Source: Candidatus Aminicenantota bacterium (GTDB lineage: Bacteria; Acidobacteriota; Aminicenantia; Aminicenantales; UBA4085). From it: 64,000 nucleotides of DNA. Positions 51,156-60,068 of this stretch are shown one piece after another; position 1 is the first letter of the stretch; the number at the start of each line of letters is the position of its first letter. The stretch covers positions 1 to 64,000 of the forward strand of contig JAPKZG010000038.1 in assembly GCA_026393895.1 (NCBI GenBank), in the 5' to 3' direction. A program made the position numbers and the translations under genes. A model generated the notes under the pieces. It ran no database searches, was not told the DNA's origin, and saw nothing but the letters and a program-made list of their open reading frames with translations.

Positions 51156-53057
51156 ATGCCTGTCTTTGTTTTTATTCCCCTGGCCCCCGTCCTCGGCGCC
51201 CTGGTCTTGTTTCTATTCGGCCGCCGCCTCCCCCGCCGGACAATTTCCGCACTCGCCTGTTCGACGATCGCGGCCGCCTTTGTTTTTTCCGTCGCCGCAT
51301 TCATCAATCTTCTTTCAACCGCCGCTTCCGGGCAAAACATTCTGACGTATAAGCTTTTCACCTGGATATCGGCCGGCGCATTCCGGGCCGACGCCGCCTT
51401 CCGCTTCGATCCGCTGGCGGCGGTCATGGTCCTTGTCGTCACCGGGGTCGGCCTGCTCATCCACGTCTATTCGGTCGGATACATGTCCCGGGAACGCGAT
51501 TACGGGCGATATTTCGCCTGTTTGAATTTATTCACGTTCGCCATGCTTCTTCTCGTCCTGGCAGACAACCTGGTTTTTATGTTCGTCGGCTGGGAGGGCG
51601 TCGGCCTCTGTTCCTATCTCCTGATCGGTTACTGGTTCGAAAAGCCGTCCGCGGCGGACGCCGGCAAGAAGGCCTTTCTCGTCAACCGGATCGGAGACGC
51701 GGGCTTCCTGCTGGGGATTCTCTTCCTATGGACCGCAGCCGGAACGACATCTTTTTTCAGCCTCGAAATCGCCGTCGCGGGATCGGTGATCGCTCCCTCC
51801 CTGGCTACGCTTTCGGCCGTCCTCCTTTTTATCGGAGCGGCGGGGAAATCCGCCCAAATCCCTCTTTACATCTGGCTTCCCGACGCCATGGAAGGCCCCA
51901 CGCCGGTCAGCGCCCTCATCCACGCCGCGACCATGGTCACGGCCGGCGTCTATATGGTCGCCCGACTGAACCCGCTTTATTCGTTCTCCCCCGCCGCCGG
52001 CCAAATCGTCGCCTTCGTCGGCGCCCTGACCGCCGTCTATGCCGGGACCATCGCCCTTGTCCAAAACGACATCAAGCGGGTGCTCGCATATTCCACGATT
52101 TCCCAATTGGGTTATATGTTCCTCGGCTGCGGCGTCGGCGCCTACGCCGCGGGCGTCTTTCACTTGTTTACCCACGCGTTTTTTAAAAGCCTTCTTTTCC
52201 TGGCCGCCGGAAGCGTCATTCACGCACTTTCCGGCGAACAGGACCTTCGCCGGATGGGTGGGTTGAAAAAATATCTTCCCCGGACATATCCCGTCTTTCT
52301 CGTCGGCGCGCTGGTAATCGCGGGCGTGCCGTTTCTCTCCGGATTTTTCTCCAAGGACGCCATCCTCGTTTCCGCCTTCGCCCGGGGCCAATGGTTTGTC
52401 GGAATCCTTGGGCTGGCCGGCGCGGTGCTTACGGCGTTCTACATGTTCCGGCTGATTTTTCTCGCCTTCTTCGGAAACGAACGCTTCCCGGCCGAAGTCA
52501 AATCCCATATTCATGAATCCCCGGCCGTCATGACCCGGCCGTTGGCGGTCCTTGCCTTCCTCTCGATCGTCGCCGGGTTTACGGGTCTGCCGGCCGTGCT
52601 GGGCAAGCGAGCGAACCTGTTTTCCCGTTTTCTCGAACCGGTCGTCCGGCCCGCGGCCGAAGGCAACCTGAGCTTGGGGGCGGAATGGACGCTCATCCTG
52701 GCCTCCGCAGCTTGCGCGGCCGTCGGAATCTGGCTGGCATATCTTTTTTACGTCCGGAACACGGCGCTCCCCGGCCGATGGGCCGCCCGGCTGCCCCGAA
52801 TTTACCGGCTTCTCGGCCGCGGCTATTACGTCGACGAAATTTACGGCGCGATCGTCGTCAATCCGCTCGTCCGCGGCGCGGACGCCGTCTATCGCCGGTT
52901 CGACCTCGGAATCATCGATGCGGCCGTCGACGGCACGGGCCGGGCGGCCGGATATTTCGGCAAGGCCGCGGGCCTTGTCCAAACGGGATGGATCAAGGAC
53001 TACGCCCTGGCTGTTCTATTCGGCCTCGTCATCTTCCTGGGAGTCCTCCTTTTTTAA
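51156..53057 (+). CDS. nuoL: NADH-quinone oxidoreductase subunit L (antiporter-like)
   Basis: This 633-residue proton-pumping subunit of complex I has 14 core helices plus a long C-terminal lateral helix. Motifs are FVGWEGVGLCSYLLIGYWFE with the conserved Glu, GKSAQIPLYIWLPDAMEGPT with the broken-helix Lys, SALIHAATMVTAGVYM, and DIKRVLAYSTISQLGYMFLG. It begins 3 nt after nuoK. Confidence 0.96.
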   Translation: MPVFVFIPLAPVLGALVLFLFGRRLPRRTISALACSTIAAAFVFSVAAFINLLSTAASGQNILTYKLFTWISAGAFRADAAFRFDPLAAVMVLVVTGVGLLIHVYSVGYMSRERDYGRYFACLNLFTFAMLLLVLADNLVFMFVGWEGVGLCSYLLIGYWFEKPSAADAGKKAFLVNRIGDAGFLLGILFLWTAAGTTSFFSLEIAVAGSVIAPSLATLSAVLLFIGAAGKSAQIPLYIWLPDAMEGPTPVSALIHAATMVTAGVYMVARLNPLYSFSPAAGQIVAFVGALTAVYAGTIALVQNDIKRVLAYSTISQLGYMFLGCGVGAYAAGVFHLFTHAFFKSLLFLAAGSVIHALSGEQDLRRMGGLKKYLPRTYPVFLVGALVIAGVPFLSGFFSKDAILVSAFARGQWFVGILGLAGAVLTAFYMFRLIFLAFFGNERFPAEVKSHIHESPAVMTRPLAVLAFLSIVAGFTGLPAVLGKRANLFSRFLEPVVRPAAEGNLSLGAEWTLILASAACAAVGIWLAYLFYVRNTALPGRWAARLPRIYRLLGRGYYVDEIYGAIVVNPLVRGADAVYRRFDLGIIDAAVDGTGRAAGYFGKAAGLVQTGWIKDYALAVLFGLVIFLGVLLF

Positions 53058-53058
53058 A

Positions 53059-54624
53059 ATGAACGCGCCGCTGCTGAGCCTGATCACCTTCCTCCCGCTG
53101 GCCGGGGCGATCGTCCTTATCTTCATCCCGAAGGAGGAACGGCGGCGCCTGTTCATCGCGGCGATAGCGTTCGCCGTCGCGGCCTTCGTTCTTTCGCTCG
53201 TGCTCGCCGTCCGCTTCGACGGCAACGAGGCCGGCCCGCAATTCGTCGAAAACCGCCCCTGGCTCGGCTACGGGATTCACTACCATCTCGGCATCGACGG
53301 AATCAGTCTCTATCTCGTGCTCTTGACGGCGTTTTTGGCGCCCCTGGTTCTTCTCGCCTCGCGAACTTCGATCCGCGACCGGTTCAAGGAATACCTGCTC
53401 TTCATGCTGATTTTGGAAACGGGAATGATCGGCGTTTTTCTGTCGCTCAACCTGTTTCTCTTTTATGTGTTCTGGGAAGCGGCCTTGATTCCCATGTATT
53501 TCCTAATCGGAATCTTCGGCGGGAAACGGCGCGTCTACGCCACAACCAAGTTCGTTCTATACACGATGGCCGGGAGCCTTCTGATGCTCGTCGGCATCTT
53601 CGTCCTCCAGGGGACGTACGCCCGACTGTCCGGATCGTATTCCCTGGATATTTTCGACTTGAGCCGTATGGTCCTGTCCAATTCCACACAGACTTGGCTC
53701 TTCCTCGCCTTCGGCCTGGCGTTCGCCATTAAAGTTCCGTTGTTCCCGTTCCATACCTGGCTTCCCGACGCCCACGTCGAAGCCCCGACAGGAGCTTCCG
53801 TCCTCCTTGCCGCCGTGCTCCTGAAAATGGGCGCCTATGGATTCATCCGCATCGGCTTTCCGCTCTTTCCCGACGCCGTCAAGCGGTTCGCCCCGGGCCT
53901 GGCCGTCCTGGCCGTCATCGGCATCGTCTACGGCGGTTTTATGGCCCTCGTCCAGAAGGACGTCAAATCGCTCGTCGCCTATTCGAGCGTCAGCCACATG
54001 GGCTTGGTTCTGCTGGCCGTAGCCGCTTGGAACACGATTAGCCTCCAGGGCGCGATCCTCCAGATGATCAATCACGGCCTGAGCACGGGAATGCTCTTTT
54101 TCGCCGTCGGAGTTTTGTATGAGCGGACCCACACCCGGATGATTTCCGACTTCGGCGGCGTCGGCCGGAAGATGCCCGTCTTCGCCGCCCTGTTCCTCGC
54201 CGCCGTTCTTTCCTCCCTGGGCCTTCCGGGGCTCAACGGGTTCGCCGGCGAAATTCTCTGTTTCGCCGGTATCTTCGCCGCCCACAAGATCTGGGCGGTT
54301 CTCGCCGTGACGACCGTGATTCTGGCCGCGGCTTACCTGCTGGGGATGTACCGGAAGGTCTTCCACGGCCCGGTGACCAACGACCGCGTCGCCGCATTGC
54401 GCGACATCGGCGGCAGAGAGCTCCTGATCTTCATCCCGATCATCCTTTTGATGTTCTGGATCGGGCTGTTCCCCGGGACGTTCCTCAAAAAGACCGAGGC
54501 GACCGTGAGCCGGTACGCCGCGACCGTTCAATCCCGCCGCGCCGAGCATGTTCGGACGAATCGGCCGCGGCTTGTATCGGAGGTTACGCCTGAACTTGAG
54601 GCAGGGACGGGAGAAACCCGATGA
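53059..54624 (+). CDS. nuoM: NADH-quinone oxidoreductase subunit M (antiporter-like)
   Basis: This 521-residue complex I pump subunit begins APLLSLITFLPLAGAIVL. It has FYVFWEAALIPMYFLIGIFG with the conserved Glu, KVPLFPFHTWLPDAHVEAPT, and KDVKSLVAYSSVSHMGLVLL. The ATG comes 1 nt after the nuoL stop. An upstream open frame within nuoL is an overlap artefact. It overlaps nuoN by 4 nt. Confidence 0.96.
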   Translation: MNAPLLSLITFLPLAGAIVLIFIPKEERRRLFIAAIAFAVAAFVLSLVLAVRFDGNEAGPQFVENRPWLGYGIHYHLGIDGISLYLVLLTAFLAPLVLLASRTSIRDRFKEYLLFMLILETGMIGVFLSLNLFLFYVFWEAALIPMYFLIGIFGGKRRVYATTKFVLYTMAGSLLMLVGIFVLQGTYARLSGSYSLDIFDLSRMVLSNSTQTWLFLAFGLAFAIKVPLFPFHTWLPDAHVEAPTGASVLLAAVLLKMGAYGFIRIGFPLFPDAVKRFAPGLAVLAVIGIVYGGFMALVQKDVKSLVAYSSVSHMGLVLLAVAAWNTISLQGAILQMINHGLSTGMLFFAVGVLYERTHTRMISDFGGVGRKMPVFAALFLAAVLSSLGLPGLNGFAGEILCFAGIFAAHKIWAVLAVTTVILAAAYLLGMYRKVFHGPVTNDRVAALRDIGGRELLIFIPIILLMFWIGLFPGTFLKKTEATVSRYAATVQSRRAEHVRTNRPRLVSEVTPELEAGTGETR

Positions 54625-56042
54625 ACGGATTCGCCGCCCTCGCTCCCCTTCTTTTCCTTGTCGGCGGGGCGATTCTCGTTCTTCTCCTGGGTACGCGGCG
54701 AAACGGCGGGACAAATTCCGTCCAGGCCGCCGTCTCGATCGCGGCGATCGCCGCGGCGGGTTTTTCGGCCGCACGTTTATGGGGCCGCGCGGTCCGGGCA
54801 TTCGGCGGACAGCTCCGCTTCGACGAAGCCGCGCTTTTCATGACGTTTCTCTTTCTGCTCGCCGCGGCCATGGCCGTTCTTTTGGGGATGCGGTATCTCG
54901 TCCGCCACGCCATGCCCCGGGGAGAATATTACGGGCTTCTTCTTCTCGCCGCCTGCGGCCTCGTGATCATGACGGCGACGATAAATTTACTGATCGTCTT
55001 CCTCGGACTCGAAGTCTTTTCCGTCTCCGCCTACGCCCTTTCCGGACTGAATCGACGCGACGACCGGTCGGCGGAAGCGGCCGCCAAGTACTTTCTGATC
55101 GGCTCGTTCGCCTCGGCCTTTGTCATCTTCGGACTCGCGCTCCTTTTCGGCACGCGAGGGTCTCTCGATGTTCACCAGCTGGCTTTGCCCGAAACGGGCG
55201 GATCGTCTGCGTTGGCCCTGACCGGGTTGGCGCTCGTCGTCTCCGGCCTCGCCTTCAAGATCGCCCTCGTCCCGTTCCACATGTACCAGCCGGACGTCTA
55301 TGAAGGCGCGCCGACCCCGGTCGCGGCCTTTTTCGCCGCTGCGCCGAAAGCGGCCGGCTTCTTGGTTCTCCTCCGGATTCTTGTCCCCCACTTTCAAACA
55401 GGAATCCGAAACGAAGCGATCATCGAATTTCTGAGCGCCGTCGCCGTTGCGACGATGATCCTGGGAAATTTCGCGGCGCTTCGCCAGCGAAATCTCAAGC
55501 GGATCCTGGCCTATTCCAGCATCGCCCACGCCGGTTACATGCTGATCGCCGTCATCTCGGGCGATCCGGCCGGGCTTCTTTTTTACCTGGCGAACTACCT
55601 GTTCATGGGCGTCGGCGCATTTGCCGCGGTCATCGCCCTGGGCGGCCCGGGCCGCGAAATCCTTGACCTGGACGAGTTCGCCGGCGTCGGACGGCGGTAT
55701 CCGTGGATCGGGGGAATCTTCACCGTTCTTCTTCTTTCGATGGCCGGTTTTCCGCCGACGGGCGGATTCCTGGCGAAATTCTACGTCTTTAGCACGGCCG
55801 TCCGCGCCGGACATCTCGGCCTGGCCATCGTCGGAGTCCTAACCAGCCTGGTTTCGGTCTATTATTACCTGCGGATCGTCAGGATCATGTTCATGAAGGA
55901 GCCGGAACGGGAATTGGATGTCGACACCGAGAATCCCGCCGTCTACCTTGTCCTGTTCCTCTGTCTTTATGCCGTCCTTCAGCTCGGGCTCTTTCCCGGC
56001 AACATCATCACCCTCATCCGGCAGGCGACCGCTTCACTATAA
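54621..56042 (+). CDS. nuoN: NADH-quinone oxidoreductase subunit N (antiporter-like)
   Basis: This 473-residue third antiporter-like subunit has LIVFLGLEVFSVSAYALSG with the conserved Glu, AFKIALVPFHMYQPDVYEGA, NLKRILAYSSIAHAGYMLIA and a C-terminal domain. It ends the nuoJKLMN block. The block lacks nuoA-I at this locus, since a tRNA and unrelated genes precede it. A terminator built on a genome-repeat palindrome follows. Confidence 0.95.
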   Translation: MNGFAALAPLLFLVGGAILVLLLGTRRNGGTNSVQAAVSIAAIAAAGFSAARLWGRAVRAFGGQLRFDEAALFMTFLFLLAAAMAVLLGMRYLVRHAMPRGEYYGLLLLAACGLVIMTATINLLIVFLGLEVFSVSAYALSGLNRRDDRSAEAAAKYFLIGSFASAFVIFGLALLFGTRGSLDVHQLALPETGGSSALALTGLALVVSGLAFKIALVPFHMYQPDVYEGAPTPVAAFFAAAPKAAGFLVLLRILVPHFQTGIRNEAIIEFLSAVAVATMILGNFAALRQRNLKRILAYSSIAHAGYMLIAVISGDPAGLLFYLANYLFMGVGAFAAVIALGGPGREILDLDEFAGVGRRYPWIGGIFTVLLLSMAGFPPTGGFLAKFYVFSTAVRAGHLGLAIVGVLTSLVSVYYYLRIVRIMFMKEPERELDVDTENPAVYLVLFLCLYAVLQLGLFPGNIITLIRQATASL

Positions 56043-56054
56043 GATAAGAAAAGT

Positions 56055-56085
56055 GGGGGCAGGTCTTTAGCCCTGTCCCCTTTTT
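56055..56085 (+). terminator. Terminator after nuoN, related to palindromic repeats at 14.2 kb
   Basis: GGGGGCAGG (56055-56063) pairs with CCTGTCCCC (56072-56080), with one G-T pair. It is followed by TTTTT. The sequence CAGGTCTTT and CCTGTCCCC arms match repeat unit A at 14201-14225. Confidence 0.75.
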
Positions 56086-56097
56086 AAAAGGATGAGC

Positions 56098-57261
56098 ATG
56101 AATGATTTGATCGACCGGCTCCGAACCGAACACCGCTCCTTCCACGGCCGCGATCCCGAGATCATCGCCTACGCTCCCGGCCGGGTCGAAATCCTCGGAA
56201 ACCACACCGATTACAATGAAGGGTTCGTGCTGTCGGCGGCCATCGACGCCGGGATCGCCTTCGGTTTGTCGCCCGCCGAAGATGACGTCTGCACCTTGGT
56301 TGCGGCCGACCTGCGGGAAAGCGTCCAATTTCAGTCCATCGATCCGGGACGGACCGACAAGGAACGATGGTCGAATTACCCGCGCGGGGTTCTGACTTTC
56401 CTTCAGGAAAGATACGATTTCCGCCCAAAAGGATTTTTGGGGACTCTGAGCGGTGATATTCCCATGGCGGCGGGGCTTTCCAGTTCGGCCGCCCTGGAAA
56501 TCGCCTCCGGCCTGGCTTTTTCGGCCTTTCACGGGATTTCTCCCGAAAAAATCGAGCTGGCTAAAATCGGCCAAAAAGCGGAGCACGAATTCGCGGGCGT
56601 GCGGTGCGGCCTTCTCGACCAGATATCGAGTCTCTTCGGACGGGAACATGCCCTGGTTTTCACGGATTTCCGGTCGCTTGACGTAGACACCGTTTCCCTC
56701 CCGGAAGGCACCGGCTTCATGATCGCCAACACTGAAGTCAAACATACGCTGGTCGATTCCGAATACAACGAACGGCGGCAGCGGTGCGAGCAGGCGGCCG
56801 CGGCCTTCGCCCGAATTCTCGGGCCGCGGGTGAATTCTCTCCGGGACGTAGCCTGGGCGGACATGTTGAAATACCGTGACCGTCTGGATCCCGCCGTTTG
56901 GAAACGCGCCGCTCATCCGGTCGGGGAAAACGAGCGCGTCCTGGCCGGAGTGGCCGCCTTAAAACGCGGCGAGACCGCCGCGTTCGGCCGCCTCATGTTC
57001 GAATCCCACGAGAGTTCGAGGACGTTGTTCGAAAACTCGTGTCCCGAGCTCGACACTCTCGTCGAGGCGGCCCGAAACATTTCCGGAGTATACGGGGCCC
57101 GGTTGAGCGGCGGAGGATTCGGGGGAAGCATCGTCGCCCTGATCGAAACGGGACGCGCCCCGGCAATCGCCAAAGCGCTCATCTCGGCTTTCGCCTCGGC
57201 CTATAATCGGAAGATCTCACCCCGAGTCGTCGTCCCGTCCGCGGGCGCCCGGATCATCTGA
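56098..57261 (+). CDS. galK: Galactokinase
   Basis: This 387-residue GHMP-family kinase phosphorylates galactose at C1 (Leloir pathway). Family marks are the substrate loop APGRVEILGNHTDYNEGFVL, the P-loop-like IPMAAGLSSSAALEIASGL, the FAGVRCGLLDQISSLFG segment and the C-terminal GARLSGGGFGGSIVAL. AAAAGG lies 6 nt before the ATG at 56098, so this start is preferred to the ATG two codons upstream. No other gal genes are adjacent. Confidence 0.94.
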   Translation: MNDLIDRLRTEHRSFHGRDPEIIAYAPGRVEILGNHTDYNEGFVLSAAIDAGIAFGLSPAEDDVCTLVAADLRESVQFQSIDPGRTDKERWSNYPRGVLTFLQERYDFRPKGFLGTLSGDIPMAAGLSSSAALEIASGLAFSAFHGISPEKIELAKIGQKAEHEFAGVRCGLLDQISSLFGREHALVFTDFRSLDVDTVSLPEGTGFMIANTEVKHTLVDSEYNERRQRCEQAAAAFARILGPRVNSLRDVAWADMLKYRDRLDPAVWKRAAHPVGENERVLAGVAALKRGETAAFGRLMFESHESSRTLFENSCPELDTLVEAARNISGVYGARLSGGGFGGSIVALIETGRAPAIAKALISAFASAYNRKISPRVVVPSAGARII

Positions 57262-57295
57262 ATTCCGGAACAGCCCTCTCTGAAATGGATTCATC

Positions 57296-59335
57296 TCACC
57301 TTCCGTTAGAGCTCTTCGGCTGAAGAATTTCGACGCGTTCGATTACATCGCCTTCGAGGATGCGGTCGATGACTCCCATCCCGCACGTCACCCGGGCAAA
57401 CACGCAGTAATCATGATCCAGCCGATCGTTATCGGCAGTGTTGATGTAAAACTGAGCATCGCCGGTGTCGCGGCCGCGGGTGGAGATTCCGACCGTTCCT
57501 CGCGTGTTGGATTCCAGGCCGGATTCGTCGCGCATGAACGAGCCGTCGCCCGTGTATTCATTCGCTCCCGGGCTTCCGCCCTGGATGAGGAAATTCGGCA
57601 CGATGCGATGAATCGTCAGCCCGTCGTAATATCCTCTCCGGGCGAGTTCGACGAACCGGACGACCGTCGCCGGCGCTTCATCGACAAAAAGGGTTAATTC
57701 AAACGTCGAGACGGCTTCCGCCTGTTCTATCGAGCTGAGTTCACCGAGTCGCTCGAGAATCGCGAGCCGCGGATCGCGGGAAGTTTCTCGTTTTTGGGCA
57801 GTCAACCGGGCGAGGGCCGAAAGCAACACGGAGACAGTCCGTTCGGCCGACGGGCTGCCTTTCAATCCGCCGGCGGCCGTCAGGATGAGTTGATAATCGT
57901 TCCGTTCGAGCGTGGCCAAACACAGGTCGTCAACCGCATGCCCTTTCAGGATGATGAGGCCGGACAGGGCCGCGTTTCGGACGTTGTCGTGAGAATCGCC
58001 GGCCAACCGTTCGAGCTCCTGGATGTCTTTCAGCGTGATGGCGGCTTCGGCCGCATACAGACGGACAACCCATTCCGGAGCGTTTATGAAATCCGGAAGT
58101 ATTCCCCGGGCATGGTTCGGAGCGGTTTTTGCCAACGAGGCCAACGCATGAGCCGCCATGAGTTTCATTCGAGACGCGGATGAGCCGAAAACGGAGGCAC
58201 CGGCTTCTGACGTTCCAGCGGCGGACGAGCTCACGGAAGATAATTTATCCGCGAGTTCCTTGAGCTTCGTAATGATTGGATCCGGAATGGTTTTCAATTG
58301 CCCGAGAAGGTCGACGGCCAGAAGCGCCACGTGAGGTGAAGAATCGTCAAGCGCTGAGAGAACGGGCGCGGGATCAACGTCGAGTCTCACCCGCCCGTAA
58401 AGGCGCAGGGCTTCATAGCGGACCGAGTTGGACCGGTCCCCGAGGCCGCGGCGAATCAAACGCTCGACCGCATCCCCAGTCAACTTTTCCGGCCCCATTC
58501 TCCCCAAGCCGAAAAGAACCAATCTTTGGACCTGCTCGTCCGGGTCGGCCGACGCCGCTTCGAGCGTTTGTTCGTCGAGCTTGCCGGCCCAGGTCAGGGC
58601 CATCATCGCCAGCCGGCGGATGCGGGCCCGATCTTCGCTCACGACCGGGTTCTGTCCGGTCGGCGGTATCGCCGTAATCATGGATTTGAGGCGCGTGATA
58701 AGGCCGTCATCGGCCTGAATCGCCTTTGCTTTCCGACGAAGAAGCGACTCGATTCCCTTGGCCGCGCCATAGACTTCGGGACAGCGGGCCGGATCCGTTT
58801 CCGCTCGTTCATTTCCTGCGATCGCAAGGAGGATTTTTTCCGCTTTGCGGTATTCGGCCTCGTTCGGATGAGCGAGACGGCCGATGGTCCGGACGATGAC
58901 GCCGCGGGTGGCTTGGCTCTGTTCGCGATTCAGGCGTGATTCCAAAAGACGAAAAACTCGTACGAGAACGTCCGCGTTGTTCGCGGATTTCTCCGCCGTC
59001 GACTCGCCCGGCCTCATATCGGAGACGCTCTGGGCAAGGGCGTTGGCGGCTTCCGAGCGGACCGCCGCATCCGGATCGTTCAGTAACGGAGCGATAATTT
59101 CGACCAGCGCCGGACGGACCAAACGACCGAGCGCCCGAACGGCCGTCCGCCGGATTCCGGCTTCGGAATGCTTCAGGGCATCGACAAGGATCTTCAGGGA
59201 CAACGGATCGGGAGCCCGGGATTCTTCGGCCTCGAAAATCGCCTGGCATGGAGCGCCCGAATCCCGGCAGGCGACAGAGACCATCACTGCGGCAAAAAGC
59301 ACGCCGCAAATGACGACCGGCCGACGTCGGATCAT
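57296..59335 (-). CDS. Lipoprotein with HEAT repeats and C-terminal cyclophilin-type PPIase
   Basis: This 679-residue protein has a signal peptide ending VSVAC (lipobox) and many HEAT-like repeats (GIRRTAVRALGRL, AVRSEAANALAQS, SVRYEALRLYGRV, NVRNAALSGLIIL). The C-terminal domain from about residue 525 is a cyclophilin peptidyl-prolyl isomerase (VDEAPATVVRFVELARRGYY, DGLTIHRIVPNFLIQGG, GTVGISTRGRDTGDAQFYIN). In human CypA, positions R55, F60, Q63 and F113 matter; here R, F, Q and QFYIN-type residues are present, so isomerase activity is likely. It is probably a periplasmic folding factor with a scaffold. Confidence 0.9.
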   Translation of the reverse strand: MIRRRPVVICGVLFAAVMVSVACRDSGAPCQAIFEAEESRAPDPLSLKILVDALKHSEAGIRRTAVRALGRLVRPALVEIIAPLLNDPDAAVRSEAANALAQSVSDMRPGESTAEKSANNADVLVRVFRLLESRLNREQSQATRGVIVRTIGRLAHPNEAEYRKAEKILLAIAGNERAETDPARCPEVYGAAKGIESLLRRKAKAIQADDGLITRLKSMITAIPPTGQNPVVSEDRARIRRLAMMALTWAGKLDEQTLEAASADPDEQVQRLVLFGLGRMGPEKLTGDAVERLIRRGLGDRSNSVRYEALRLYGRVRLDVDPAPVLSALDDSSPHVALLAVDLLGQLKTIPDPIITKLKELADKLSSVSSSAAGTSEAGASVFGSSASRMKLMAAHALASLAKTAPNHARGILPDFINAPEWVVRLYAAEAAITLKDIQELERLAGDSHDNVRNAALSGLIILKGHAVDDLCLATLERNDYQLILTAAGGLKGSPSAERTVSVLLSALARLTAQKRETSRDPRLAILERLGELSSIEQAEAVSTFELTLFVDEAPATVVRFVELARRGYYDGLTIHRIVPNFLIQGGSPGANEYTGDGSFMRDESGLESNTRGTVGISTRGRDTGDAQFYINTADNDRLDHDYCVFARVTCGMGVIDRILEGDVIERVEILQPKSSNGR

Positions 59336-59357
59336 GAGGACCTCCGAGCTTTCCGGA

Positions 59358-59387
59358 ACTATATCCGCGCCCGTCGGCCGATGTCAA
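59358..59387 (-). promoter_or_regulatory. Promoter of the HEAT-cyclophilin gene
   Basis: TTGACA (59382-59387), 18 bp and TATAGT (59358-59363) lie on the minus strand, 22 nt before the ATG. Confidence 0.7.
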
Positions 59388-59447
59388 ACGTCCCTTTTAT
59401 GAATTATTCCCTATTCGATTTAAGGAGGGTGGCGCAACTCACGTACA

Positions 59448-59475
59448 TTGACAAAAGCGCGTGGATAAGTATACT
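59448..59475 (+). promoter_or_regulatory. Promoter of the SBBP-repeat gene
   Basis: TTGACA (59448-59453), 16 bp and TATACT (59470-59475), 65 nt before the ATG and its AAGGAG site. Confidence 0.7.
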
Positions 59476-59540
59476 TAATCTATAGGTTTATTTTAATCGA
59501 TCGGAAATTAATTTATTGCCGGAAAGAAGGAGTGATTTTT

Positions 59541-60068
59541 ATGCGTATTTTCAAAGCCATTCTCGCGTGTCTCTTCCTTTTCCCCTCAGCTTTCTTCGCG
59601 GCTTCGGACGTTCATCGGACGCAAAACGCGCCTCAAGGGACCCTTGTTGAGGACATCCGCATCAGGGACCGGAATGTTCAAAATTCCGGGGCGATCAACC
59701 CCTTTCTGAGTTGGAGCACGTTTCTGGGTGGGGCCAAATATGATTACCCCTCCGGCATCGCTCTGGATCCGGCCGGGAATATCTATGTCGTGGGGGACAG
59801 CCAGGTGTCCTGGGGTTCGCCGATTCGGCCATTTGCCGGCGACCATGAGGCCTTCGTCGCCAAATTGAATGCCGACGGCGACCTGCAGTGGAGCACGTTT
59901 CTGGGCGGGGCGGGTTTCGACATGGGGAATGGCCTCGCCGTGGATTCGAGCGGAAATGTCTACGTCGCGGGCGAGAGAGCCGCGGCCTGGGGCTCTCCGG
60001 CGCAAGCGACGCGGCCTGGGGCGCGCCGATTCGGGGCTACTCCGGCGGAAGCGATGCCTTTGTCGTGA
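59541..60068 (+). CDS. SBBP beta-propeller secreted protein, 5' part (frameshifted)
   Basis: It starts with a signal peptide (RIFKAILACLFLFPSAFFA) behind AAGGAG. It then has SBBP-type repeats of the pattern WSTFLGG...GIALDPAGNIYVVGDS...WGSPI...FVAKLNADG. In the third unit the frame is lost after AAAWGSP, and the remaining residues to the stop are an out-of-frame tail. Conceptually removing the 29 nt between two copies of GCGGCCTGGGGC (59982 and 60011) restores a perfect repeat (AAAWGAPIRGYSGGSDAF) and joins this to the next entry. The full product would be a secreted beta-propeller protein of about 730 residues. Confidence 0.8.
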   Translation: MRIFKAILACLFLFPSAFFAASDVHRTQNAPQGTLVEDIRIRDRNVQNSGAINPFLSWSTFLGGAKYDYPSGIALDPAGNIYVVGDSQVSWGSPIRPFAGDHEAFVAKLNADGDLQWSTFLGGAGFDMGNGLAVDSSGNVYVAGERAAAWGSPAQATRPGARRFGATPAEAMPLS

